Positions 47,003 through 59,700 of a DNA stretch of 64,000 nt are shown piece by piece. The translations under genes and the position numbers were made by a program. The notes under the pieces are model-generated. The model searched no databases. It saw only the letters and a list, made by a program, of their open reading frames with translations, and was not told the DNA's origin. The first letter of the stretch is position 1. Each line of letters opens with the position of its first letter. Origin of the DNA: Apostichopus japonicus (taxonomy: Eukaryota > Echinodermata > Holothuroidea > Aspidochirotida > Stichopodidae); assembly GCF_037975245.1 (NCBI RefSeq), contig NC_092564.1, forward strand, positions 2,319,984-2,383,983. Direction: 5' to 3'.

Positions 47003-47488
47003 TGTTTAAAACTGTTTCGGAATCCGTGGTCAATCCTCTCCAGTCCAATTTCTTCCAACCCTGTTCCCTAACTTCACTAGCCTAAACGATTGAGCAGGTG
47101 AACAAAACATTAAATTTAACAAATTTAACGATTTTAGTTCAATTCAAAGTTAAACATACAAAAAAGAACAGTCTATATTCAGGCTAAAGGTTGGACAACG
47201 TTCACCGGAAAAATTAAAACTAGCTTCATAGGTGAGCAATGAAAATTGACCACGGATTCCGAAGTTAGGCAAAAACTTAATAACAACATATATAACAACA
47301 TATATCTGTGGATGCAAAAAGTGATTGAATTAGGCCTAGAATAACATGAGAGATTAGAGCTTCATTGTTATGACTGAAACTTCTAAAAGTGATTTGAGCT
47401 AGCCTACGCTCTAGGTCCTAGGGTCCTTGGCCTATTTTTTTTTTTTTGGGGGGGGGGGTTCATGTAAGATGATGTAACACTAACACTA

Positions 47489-47732
47489 AAGCCTGGGTCA
47501 CATCTGCGCGATTCAACACGCGATTCAACTCGCAACTAAATCGCGCGAATCAGAAAGTTGCTTCTGAGAAGTTGCGCTGATTAGGACATTGCTCTATTGC
47601 AAATCAACCCAAATCGACGGCGCAACTTTTATTGCGCAACAAGTTGATACCCGTGTCTAACTACGCGATTCAACTTTCAATTGTATTGCGAGTTGAATCG
47701 CGTGTTGAATCGCGCAGATGTGACCCGGGCTT
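47489..47732. mobile_element. 244-bp foldback MITE with ~48-bp inverted termini
   Basis: The left arm starts AAGCCTGGGTCACATCTGCG and the right arm is its reverse complement with about one mismatch over 48 bp, running into CGATTCAACACGCGATTCAA. The interior again repeats fragments of the arms (GCGCAACTTTT, ACGCGATTCAAC). The superfamily is unassigned; the target duplication is unclear. Confidence 0.85.
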
Positions 47733-48640
47733 AAGCCTAACTGTATTGGCTCAACTCTAAATGCACGGAGCATCTTATGCATGCACTTTTTTTCGGTATT
47801 CGATCCCTGAATCATAGTAAGGCCTAGCACACATTAGTAATAAATACTCCTAGGCTAGTTACGTTAGGCTATAGGATTAAAAACTTAGGCCTATGCCATA
47901 GCTGATAACACTAGGCAAGCCTAACACACTTTAACTTAGTACTAGGGCTAGCCTAGGCCTACGTTATCCGAGTAGCATAACGCTAGGCCAACTCGCAATA
48001 ACCCAACAGGACAAGTAACATTTCATCATTAATTATTACGAATATTATATCAATATGTTCATGAACTAATATCTCACCTTCAAATATATCACCTAGGAAT
48101 GATAGATTCCATTCTTCGAGTTTCCCTTTGACAAATTCATTCATTTCGGGAATTGAATTTACTGACTCTATCTGCGATGGGCAAACGACACTGGAACGAC
48201 AAGCGTGCAAATATCATATATATGCAAATAGTGAATTGTGTAATTGTAAAACCCGCCAAGAGTACATTGACGTGGAAAATTGTCAAGATGCCAAGGCTCT
48301 TTTACAGTACCCAGAGTTATCAATATCCTGGTTGACTGTAAAGTGTTCTGATTCAAACAGTGTTAGGAAAAATTAAGCAGGATTATTCAACCACAGAGTA
48401 CTGACTAGTTTTTAGATACTACAAATCAACTAATGGCTCTGGTATGTTTAAACCATGCATGAGGTAATATTAACTATGGGTATGATACAGATCCAATGTG
48501 CTAAACTACTATGTCTAAACCAATTCCAAACATATCTACATATTGCAACGATTTCCGCTTTGGTAGCATGGTGAAGTACCCAGTTGGCAAGTAAGGAAGG
48601 GGGTTATGAGAGACTCGAGGACACCGTTGAATAAAGTACA
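47733..48640. other. Spacer, nothing recognised
   Basis: AT-rich; an open stretch on the plus strand at 48130-48375 has no recognised motif and no convincing start. Confidence 0.3.
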
Positions 48641-48655
48641 CTAACAGTGCATTAA

Positions 48656-49821
48656 GAGTTTAAAAAGTACAAACGATTGAACTGTGGGGTAAGTTCAGCA
48701 GCTGAGACTTTTCAGCACCTGATCCAAGGTTCTCTACATGGACTGAATGGGGTTTTAAATATAAGTGATGATATTCTTATATATGGTAAAACTCAGAAAG
48801 AGCATGACATATGCCTTGCAGCTTGCTTACAGCGCTTGCGAGAGAGAAACCTCACTCTAAATGAATCAAAGTGCCAATTTAACAAGACTCGAATTGAGTT
48901 TTTTGGCCATGTTTTCAGTGCAGATGGCGTTTCACCTGATCTCAAGAAGGTGGCGGCCATCAAAGAAACTCAACCACCTAGCAATGTGGATGAGCTAAGA
49001 AGTTTTCTTGGTATGGCTACTTACCTTGGTAGATTCATACCAAACCTTGCTTCTCTTTCGCAACCGCTGCGCATGTTAACTAAATCAAATGTAACGTGGA
49101 ACTGGGATAAGGAACATACCCAGTCATTTCAGCAAATCAAATCTGCGCTGGTGGAAAGCTGTGCTATCGCATTTTTTTATCACGATAAACAGACTGAGCT
49201 CATAGTCGATGCAAGTCCATTAGGACTGGGTGCCATCCTAATCCAAAAAGATAATGGCGAAAATGCCTCAATCATTGCAGTTGCTAGCAGGTCCCTCACT
49301 GACGTGGAATCTAGGTATTCTCAAACTGAACGGGAAGCACTAGGTGTCACATGGGGAATCCTACACTTTCACCTATACCTTTTTGGTAAATCATTTACAG
49401 TGGTAACAGACCACAAACCGCTAATTCCGTTATTCAATAACCCACAAACAAGCGCTCCCACCAGAATTGAACGGTGGATTCTAAAACTCCAGGACTATGC
49501 ATTCAAAACAGTGTATGCTCCAGGAAAATCAAACCCTGCTGACTACATGTCACGACACCCTCTTGTGTCTACAAAGCAACCCTCGAGAGAGGAAAAGATG
49601 GCAGATGAACACATCAACTTGATTGTGAATAATTCACTGCCCAAGACAATTCTAGTAGGGGACATTTTCACAGCAACTGAAAATGACAAGGTACTTCAGG
49701 AATGTATGTCTGCTCTATTATCAAGTAATTGGCATATTGCATTGAAAAATGTGGAAGGTACCAAATATGAAAGTCAGATTAAAGCATTACACAAGGTGCC
49801 TAATGAGTTGAGTGTATCGTG
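48656..49821 (+). pseudogene. Ty3 (Mag-like) reverse transcriptase C-terminal part and RNase H
   Basis: The frame reads NISDDILIYGKTQKEHD (RT active site, with the ISDD form common in this clade), FFGHVFSADGVSPDLKK, LRSFLGMATYLGRFIPN, then RNase H with LIVDASPLGLGAIL, SQTEREAL and VVTDHKPLIPLF, and the tether SNPADYMSRHP. These convert RNA to double-stranded cDNA. The N-terminal RT half is absent. The frame ends at 49819-49821 because of an 11-bp near-tandem duplication (GAGTGTATCGT at 49810 and again at 49821 as GAGTGTATCAC). Confidence 0.85.
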
Positions 49822-50990
49822 AGTGTATCACATGATAATGTGTTATTGCGCGGCAGTCGTATTATCATTCCCACCTGCCTGCAGCAAAGCATCCTGGACA
49901 TAGCTCATGAAGGGCACCAAGGAGAAGTTAAGACTAAGAAGCTCCTCCGTGAGAAAGTGTGGTTTCCAGGAATAGATAACATGATAGCAACGAAGATTGC
50001 TAATTGCATACCATGTCAAGCCACAACGATTGGAACAGTCGTGAACCACTTCAAATGTCAGAACTGCCCCAATCCCCCTGGGTTGAAATAAGTATTGACT
50101 TTGCAGATTTGCCAACCGGAGATCACTTAATGGTTTGCTTTGACGACTATAGCAGATACCCTGTTGTAGAGGTCATTAGCTCAACGTCTGCAAGTTCAGT
50201 CATCCCTGCAGTTGACAAAATCTTTGCTATGTTTGGTATCCCAAAGGTAGTCAGAACGGACAATGGTCCACCCTTTAATAGCAGGGAATTCAAAGACCTT
50301 GCCAACTACTTAGGTTTTAAGCATCGCAAAATCACGCCACGATGGCCCCGCGCAAATGGTTTAGTGGAACGCTTTATGAAAACCTTGAAAAAGGTTAACC
50401 GCACAGCACATGCAGAAGGAAAGTATTGGAAGCAGGAACTACATAGGTTTTTACGAAATTATAGAGTGACACCACACACCTCAACGGGAGCACCCCCTGC
50501 AACCCTGCTTTTTGGTAGAGCTCTTCGTACGCGCATCCCAGAAATAAGTGTACAAACCCCGCCTAATGACAGCGTCACTCGTGAAAACGACAGAAGAGCG
50601 AAAGAAAGAATGAGAAAAGATGCCGACGCGCGTGCTAGAACAAGTAAACACTCCTTTAAAATTGGAGACTCTGTGCTTGTCAGAGAAGACGGTTTTGTGA
50701 GCTAACGCAATACCCCTTATAAGATCAATCCTTTCATAGTAACTAGAGTCAAAGGGACCATGGTTACGGTATCGCGTGGAAGTCATAACATTACGCGTAA
50801 CTGCTCCTCGTTCAAACTCCTTAAAAACCACCATGCCTGTAAAAGTCAGCCACGTGACTCTGATACAGATGACGACATGTACCTCATACCTGCTGACCCT
50901 ACACCGCGCGCTGCACAGCCGCAGAACAGACCTAATATGTACCCACGTCGTAATCGCCAACCGCCGGCATACTTCAAAGATTATGTCTAA
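49822..50990 (+). pseudogene. Ty3 (Mag-like) integrase, frameshift and internal stop
   Basis: The zinc finger (HEGHQGEVKTKKLL, CIPCQ) is read in one frame to about 50035. The core then continues in another: WVEISIDFADLP (Asp), VVRTDNGPPFNSREF (Asp) and ANGLVERFMKTLKK (Glu), so the D,D-35-E triad is intact. An in-frame TAA at 50703-50705 precedes YKINPFIVTRVKGTMVTVSR, the GPY-type C-terminal module, which stays open to 50990. Damage: frameshift near 50035 and one stop. Confidence 0.85.
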
Positions 50991-51440
50991 TCACCAACAT
51001 GACGTTTTCTTTGGTTTTCTTTGTTTATTCATCGTTCAAATTGTACTATGTACAATATCTTATAGGTCTTTAGTTATCTTTGTTTACATATTATTCATAT
51101 TGTTCTATGTACAATGTCTTATAAAAAAGTTGTTATTTACTGTACACTCTAAGCATTTCCATTCAAAGAAAACAACAAATGCTCACACAATTAATTATCG
51201 CATAATGTGAAATTAATGTAAAACTTATTGTTTAAAAAAGTTTACATATCTTACATAGCAGTTAAGCCTTATGTCATAATAGGTATCATCTGTTAAAGTT
51301 TGGAGGGATGTAGTGTTCTTCCCGAACACTTTGTTATACATACGTACGAGCCTGAGGTGAGGTCAAGAAACGAGGTCAGATAAATATACACGATCAGAGA
51401 ACAACACAGTCTGGCGTCCTTTGCATTTTATAGGAATCAC

Positions 51441-53771
51441 CCTTCTTGTCCTCCCTTTTTTTCTTAGCAAAAAAACCCCCAAGGGTGTCCTATTCCAAAC
51501 CTAAACACTTCAGTCAACAGTTTGTCAGACCACATTCTCTCAAGAATGGAGTCGCTAGCCTTAAAAGTTGCGATCGTTGACATGACCAAGGCGAAGTTGC
51601 ACTTCCCAATTCACCAGGAACATCAACGCTTCCCACGGTTTAGTTTACAAGCCTTAAATTCAAGGTCTTAAGACTTTAGCGATAAGTGACACTATTTCTC
51701 CTTCCACTGGGATTCATAAACGGTGAAGGTGTAGTAGTGTCATCCGAGAAACAAGGGCCACCATCCAGGACAGTCGTCGAGCACAACGTCCGCACATCGT
51801 TCAGCATACTAAATAGCCTAGGGTGGCTCGTTCATTCCAATAAATCAAACTCTTCTTGGTCAAATGAAAAACGGATTTCATGAAATACTTGGTGCCCGTC
51901 TAAAAGTTTTTGCAACAAGAGTCAAAGCCTCAACTCTAGTAATCTGGAAAATCACCTTCACCCTTCGTTTGAGGGCTTTTTCCTTAGCTCAGTGTCTAGA
52001 CCCCATGATAAGTAGGCTATAGAGGATGTGGTTAATGTTTAGTCAGTTTCAAACGTTGAGTCATCGAATGTTCTGTGAGCCTTCCATTGCCATTGTAGAG
52101 ATTGACAATGTCCTGACGGACGTACAATCCATGGAGCTGTCGCAGAGATTATTTTAAAACACGTAAACGGGGGGGGGGGGGGAGTGAATTAAATGTCCTT
52201 GACCTACCGATTTTGAAATCAGCGCCAAGTACTCTGGAAGACGGAGGGGTGGTAGCGTGACGACTAGGACTTGACGTCTGTCGTTTCATCGAGAACACCA
52301 CAAAGATCTGGTTCCAACAGAAAGCTCGCGTAGGGATTGCTATCATTTTCCTTTGTGCAATATGAGAAAAGCTAAGGTTATTTGCATTGACATGTACTTC
52401 AGGTCCTGCTGAGGCATATGTAGTGGCTTCTCTAGCTACTTGGGCCAATGGTAAGAAGTGCTTGGCTGACGGGACCGGGAGCAAAGTTGATGGCGGGGGG
52501 GGGGGATCTGGTCGACCAGACGTAAACGGTCATAAATTTACAGTGTTACAACTTTCGCATTTCAATTTCATTGTTTCTTGTTGCAATTTTGATGAACTAA
52601 AACCGTAGATTGTTTTCCAAATGCCTTTAGGTGGTCCTGTCATTTATCGTAAGGGAATAAACCAAAAATAAGCAACAGAGTTTGAAGTTTTCAAAGTAGT
52701 CAAAGTTTATGTTTATTAACATTTCCCGCCAACTCTCTAAAAAAAATTGGTAAAGACATTAAAGAAAGGATACAACAACATAGTATATAATAATAAATCA
52801 TATCACATACCAAATCTCTGCTCATCGCAATTGCCCATATGTTGTGAGAATGAACGCGTTGCAAGTAACGTGCCCAAAAACACGGACAGCAATTGTACTC
52901 GTTGATTTTACTTTACGTCACAATCATGAAGATACTTTTGTGCGGTTATGATCCGCATTAAATGATCTATAAAAACAGATTCAGAAAATACATGCCATTT
53001 TGTTAATTGAAACATGAGCCTATTCTTTGTCGCTCCGGTTCAATGTACCTGAGATACTGAAGGATTACTATTTCGAATAAAATGTGTTTACAATTAAGAT
53101 ATACTCTATGGAGTTGCGTTTGTTATGTACAGCAAATGCTCGAAGTCCTACCAATGAAGTCATTAAGACAGCTTTTCGTTGAAGGCTTCTCAATTTAGCC
53201 CGATGCGCAACATATAATTTGCTCGTGTTTCCATGTAACATGGCCCGACTGTTGTGGCGCCTACCAACACAGAACTTACTTACTAGAAGCAGGTAATCAG
53301 AAGTACGTTTACGACATTAAGAGGACCACTTTGACATGTCATTGAATGGTCACGTGTTATACTAATAGATGTTCCCCAAATTAGTTGCAAACGGTGATGC
53401 TCAGTATGATGCATTGTTTCTATTCATTTAGCCGTACAGCAGTGCGGACCTCTTTGGTTCACCTTGTCTTATCATGTCAGTACAGTTCCCAAACTGTTGA
53501 CAATTCGGCTACTTTCAACACTTAGCCTCTATTGTAAAGTATGGCACATGGTACACGATGTGAAAACGAATTCGTCGTCAACAATGTCAACAAACTAAGA
53601 TTAATGTTCATTTTATCGAATTTTACAGTTATTATGTCATCATTTTTGTACTTTACCTTGACGTAGCTATCTTGGAAGATGGATTGAAAGATATTTGGCG
53701 ATGAGATCAATATGTCATGTGGTGACATAGGCTTTCCAAATTAATCTTGTAATTATCATCTTTCATTTCAG
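51441..53771. other. Upstream flank or intron of the TRPM-like gene
   Basis: No exon was recognised. G-runs at about 52170 and 52494. If the gene starts upstream, this is intron; a promoter could not be identified. Confidence 0.35.
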
Positions 53772-56700
53772 ATACAATTTATCAAATCCAATATTAAAAG
53801 GAGAGAATGTAACACTTTCAGTGCCAATCCTCAATCCGATATATGTCAATGCGGAAAATGGAGGTCTTCCCACCCTGACGAGAACCAAGATGAATGGCAA
53901 GTAGAAACCCATACAACAACCCATCCCACAGACGCATACGGGGAGATTGAATTTAAGGGGCATGCTGGTCGCAAAGGGCAGGAGAACAGTAAGGTAAGTC
54001 GGTCATAATATTTGCTGTTTAATAGTTTAAAGGAGACATTTTGATACTTATATGGCAGGAAAAGGAATTCTACACTGTTAGATGATAACCCCATATTAAT
54101 ATTTGGTCCATAACTCAAAATGTAATTGATTGAAAGGACCTTCGAAAGTTCCCTGGAGCAGTTCACAGAAGGTGAGATGTTATGTCATAATGACAAATAT
54201 TCTTCAACAGTTTCTTTTTTCTATAATAATATTCTTGTTGGTTCATCCTTGAAAACGGATAAACTTGGAATGTTTGTGTGGCTGTCAAGGTTCTCTGTAT
54301 TTAAACTTTCATCAAAATGAAATGTGTTGTAGAAATATCGTTTTGCTCTGTGAATAACTGTCACTAAGTCAAATATTATGAAGTAAAACAAAGCATTTTC
54401 AACAGAATTGATGAGTGATGGCATCATTCAGTCTGTTATTGGCTCTCCGTACAAGATGCTATTAGGATATGATTTTCACCTAAGCTGTAGTTGCAAACTG
54501 CGACATTTGTAATTTTTTTTCATTTGAATATATCTTTGATGTTCAACCCTCCACTTTCGGCACATTACATATGAATGTGGAAAACATATCATATAAAGCT
54601 CACGAAATTCAAGCAGTTAGGTCTTTGGTGTTATCTCAACATATATTGCTGTGCACCTTTAAGCCCCAAATCATGTAATATTATATATATGTTTCGTTTA
54701 TCAAACAATTACAAATGATGTAGTCAATGCATCATCCCTTTCATAAGGTAATACTATGTCAGGTAAATGAAGCTAGTATACATACTACTGTGTATGCCTT
54801 TATATATGTGTTGTTTATACTCTACTACATTTTTCTTTATCAATTTTCTTTGTTGCATGGTTTGCCAAACCCATTAATATCGTCTATATGTAATATTAAA
54901 ATAACTATGAGAAAAGGATATTGTTTGCCAAACATTGCAATCTAAGCACATCTCTTGTTCGAAGTATGATGGTATTACGTTAAATTGTACAGACCAACTT
55001 TGATGCTATTTGTCAAATTGGCATGCTTAATGTAGGAGCAATACAGATCAGCTGAAACTGTTTTTGCTTTGTAGTTTGTTCGTGCTGACTTCAAAAGTGA
55101 TCCCGGAAAACTTTTGGAACTCATCGAGAAACACTGGAAGCTTAAACTACCCAAATTGCTCATTACTGTGACTGGTGGTGCCAAAAATTTTACTCTAAGT
55201 AGAAGACTTAGAGCTGTCTTCAGGGAAGGCCTTATAAGGGATAATACAGGTGAGTGTTCAACAAAATGTCAATTCAATCTTCTAGCTCCGGCCTTCCATT
55301 TCCTAACCACATGGAATGATCATATGAGAATTTCTGGTAAATTGCAATCAGAGCATACTTCAATGCTTCGTAAATATCACACAGTAAGTAATCAATGGGG
55401 TCACTCTTTAATCTACAAAATGTGGAGATCTGGTCTAGATCTCTCATTGGGTAAGAATTTATTAACCCAAAGGACAAGCATGTATCTTGCTCACCTTCCC
55501 AAACAGTATAAACTCAACTTCACCCTTGGCACTGTGAAGTGATGTTTAGTAATATACCCACATGTAGTAACCCCTTGACTGCCCAAGCCCGGATACACAA
55601 AATGATCCACTATACCCTATGAATTCAGATTGATGCAACAAAAGTCATCAGTTTAATACATCTGAAATTAGTGAATACACTGTAAATCTTTTCAAAAATG
55701 GCAATAATTACGTTTGGCAACACATAAATTCCCCGTGTTTTCTGGGGTACATGTCTTTCATTATTCTTATATACACGGTAATATGAAAAGCAATTCTCAC
55801 AAAACATATCATAAACGTACAAAAAACATGCCATCTCTCGAACCAGTATAAACTCCCCTATTTTCATGTTGGTCCATCGAAAGTGATGAGTTTCACTATT
55901 TACCCGGGAAGCAGGTCTTCGACATTGGTAGAACTCCACCTACCACGGAAACTATAGCGGTAACATGTCAAGAAAATACGATTACTACACATATATACAA
56001 ACATTGAACCAGAGTGGTTACTTCCCAAATATATTAGGTATCTTTAATAAGAGTCTGATCTGATGACCTACTTACCTTGTACAGTATGATGATGAGTACT
56101 GTAACTGTACTCAAATATCGAGAAGAGGAAAAATAAATGCAACCAAAGAGTTTTATGCGGAAAACTCTTGTGCTCTAATGTTGTATCTTTTCCCTTATAA
56201 AAGAATAAAAGTTTGAAAATATTTTGTTTGTAATGTCAAAAGATTAGTTAAAGTGAAACTTCATTAAAAGACTTAAGGAAAAGAAGGTAATAAGTTACTG
56301 AACCGTTATTAGAAGATATGTCGGCTAATTGTTTTGCAGTATGACAAAAAAAACTTTAAAACGCGGGGCATACGGTACCATTTCACGGAAACATCAAGAA
56401 ATTATACATCATTTAAAACGGTGACCATACCATTTAACGCCTTCGATAACTATGCGCTTATAAACGGCTGGATAGGATTTCGATCATGACAATAGTATTT
56501 ATGTAATTATAGGGTGTAACGTATACGTTCCCTCACACTTTGTTGTTAGAGCAGGTTATGCATTAAGTTTAGTTTCAAGGAACGAGCCTGCAGAGTTTCA
56601 TATTTTTAAATTGTAAAGAATCCGATCAATTTTATACTTGTGACAGTCATAAGCTAAATACGATGGTAGGATTATGCCTAGTTTAATGTTGCCCAATATA

Positions 56701-59700
56701 AAAGTTGAATTAAGTAACAAGGAACTAACTAAGGAACCGACTTTCGCCAAGTGTCTACAGTATTATAACTCCCAGAACAAAGAATGCAGTTTGCTAGCTC
56801 TCCAGCTGATACTGATAAAAATGATGGAAATCATCAAAGAGAGAACAAATTATTCAGACATAGAATCATACAATTATTACTCTTAAATAAACACTTATGT
56901 GACAACAAAAACTTGGAAAGATATGAACAGGATTGGATACTATAATTTCAGAGCAAATCATGAAGTAACTTTGCTCGACCAATCAAGCTTAATTGCTTCA
57001 AATTTAATTTTGCAAGTTTGAGTTTGAGTTTATTTCCACAGTAAAATATACAAAAGTAGGCCTACGAAAACAAATACAAGGTGGTGGATGACGACTAAAG
57101 AAGCAGAGATTTTATAACGAGCAGTCCACCTTTACAAATAACATTGGTGTCATCAGCGAAACGCGTAAAATTAAGCTAAGTAGAACAATTACATAAGTCA
57201 TTGATATAAATCAAATATGAAGTACGCCACAATTCATAGACCTGGGCTTTGAAAATATTTTTAGTAATACATCTCATACGACTTGGATTCTAACGGATTA
57301 ATAACTTCCAAACCAATTATTAGCAACTCCACGGATTCCATAATGACCAAGCTTCTGTAGTAAAATATCATCATCAACAGTGTCGAAATCAAGCTTTTGA
57401 AAGATCTAAGCAAACACCAATGGTTATATCATTATGATTAAAACCCTTTGCAATGTAGTGCACGATTTCTGCTGCCGCCATGTATGTAAAAGAATTCTTA
57501 CGAAAACCAAACTGGGAAAGGGAGAGGGAATACCATTTTTGTCCAGGAAATCGATGAGTTTATTATGCATTATTTTTCCGGGAACCTTACAAATTGTAGG
57601 GAGAATGGAAATTGGTCTGTAGTTTGTGGCTTACAACTATAATAGTGTGTACAATATCTTTTACATGGTAGAACATAGCAACACTGTCCAAATCGGATTC
57701 TCTTTTACTCTTTTCCTTCTTCCAGATACATGGATCCTTACAGGTGGTTTAAACTGTGGTGTCATGAAGTATGTCGGAGAAACTGTTCGTGACTATACCA
57801 TAGCTGCCGGTGGGACTGCCAATATTGCTGTTATCGGTATCGGAGCGTGGGGAGTTCTTGATCAAAAAACAGAACTAATCGACAATGAGGTTATCCCAAA
57901 CATTTTACTAAACGTATTAGAAGTATGATGGTTATGTGAAGATCGGTGGTTTAATGTTCACAATAAATTTATCATATTTTGTTCATGAAAATTGCAGTAT
58001 AGATAAGACCCTTCGACATTTATATTCATCTCCCCATGTGTCTCTAGTTCTTTTCATGTTAAGCGAAGCAAATTTCTCAGAAGGTAGGTGAATTCCAATT
58101 GATAAAGCACTGTAGAAGGCTCTGAGAGATCCTCAATTTACACTAGATGGCACCTTTGTTTCATTCACTTTTCAGGGAATGTGGCCTGCCACATACAAAA
58201 TGGACACCTCGACGGATGATTCTCCAGAGTTGGAAAGAGAACGACTCGACCCCAACCATACTCACTTTATACTTGTGGACGATGGGACTACCGGTGTATT
58301 TGGAAAGGCGATTGATGTTTCAGGCAAACTGGGAAAAAAAATATCTGAAAGGAACTTAGGGGTCGAAAACAGTACGTATTTCACAGATTTGTTTTCAGTA
58401 CATTGCTTGAAATAAGAGCCAGTTTCCAATATCTCCTTGGATTGACTATATCTAAAGAAAACTATATTGCCCTGGAGCATAGACCAATCTCACCCTTTAG
58501 CTTCTGTCTAGGTAACTACTTTTTTTCTTTGGATTTGATTTTGCCCTTCCAACATTTACCTTTATGAAAACAGGTGTACACATTACACAAAGAGTTTGAA
58601 GCTATATGAAAGTCGTTCAATAAATGAGCCATGCAGTAACACATAACTATCATGTCAAATTACTCACATGTTCATCACAATTGGAGCTATCCACGGGGTT
58701 GCATATATCATCGAGAAAACACCGTTTATGATCAATTGATTATTTGCTGCATAATAACACTTAAAAACAGCATTTGTCCTGTACCCCATTATATTTGAAC
58801 TTAGTCGCCATTGTTATTTTATTTCGCTTCATTCCACCTTTGACATTCGGCCTTTGAGCTGTCATACTGAAGGTCTTCCAGGCATGAGTACCTATCAAGG
58901 GGTCCTTCCGAGCTGCTAGAAACTGGCATAAGTCCAAGCAAATTGACTTCTACCGATTTGATTCGACATATCATTGATTTAAACTAGCATATGTCGATTT
59001 GAGAGCATGGAGTTGCAATTGTTGCCTTCCCAGGCGTGGCTAGATGTGTTCTCGGATACAACCCTGTTAGTGAAAGAATTATCACCATTCGCATCCAAGG
59101 GACGACTGGTTTACAATAGGTCAAGGAGTGCGCCAGGGTTTTATCTTGTCACCGTATCTCTTTAACATCTACGCAGAATACATCATGCGATTAGCTCTAG
59201 ATGACTTTGTGGGACAGGTATCCATTGGAGGACGTCAGATAAATAATCTTAGATATGCTGACGACACTACCCTACTTACCAAGAACAGCAGCAGAGCTTC
59301 AAGACCTTATTGAAAGAGTCAAGCAATCCAGCGAGGAATACGGACTGTACCTCAATGTTTAGAAGACAAAGGTTATGATATGTGGAGGAAAGAATGACCA
59401 TCATATTCAAGCTGATGGAGAGGATGTCGAAGTAGTCAACACTTTCAACCTCATGGGCTCTCTGATTGTGGATGATGGTGGATGCTCACAAGAAATACGA
59501 TGGCGTCTCGCCATGGCTAGATCATCTGCTATAAACCTCACTGACATCTGGAAAGACAGAGGGATCTCAAGGAACACCAAGATTCATATGATGAATGCTT
59601 TGGTCTTTCCAATCGCTACATATGGGTCTGAGACGTGGGCTCTTGGAGCAGTAGACAGAAAGAAAATCCATGCTTTTGAAATGTGGTGTTGGAGGAGGAT

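Larger units (their letters stand above)
48650..51440 (+). mobile_element. 5'-truncated Mag-like Ty3 retrotransposon with probable 3' LTR
   Basis: Begins inside the reverse transcriptase palm (FKKYKRLNCGVSSAAE), then RNase H, integrase and a Pro/Arg-rich tail to 50990. A purine-rich tract just before TGTAGTGTTCTTCCCG suggests a 3' LTR starting at 51309 and running to roughly 51440. Gag, protease and the first half of RT are missing. Two frameshifts and one in-frame stop make it inactive. Clade assignment from KSNPADYMSRHP and NISDDILIYGKT is from family knowledge. Confidence 0.75.

Noticed and set aside
48128-48376. 82-codon plus-strand frame before the Ty3 element
   Set aside because: No proper start codon or recognisable motif; not part of gag or protease as far as can be seen.
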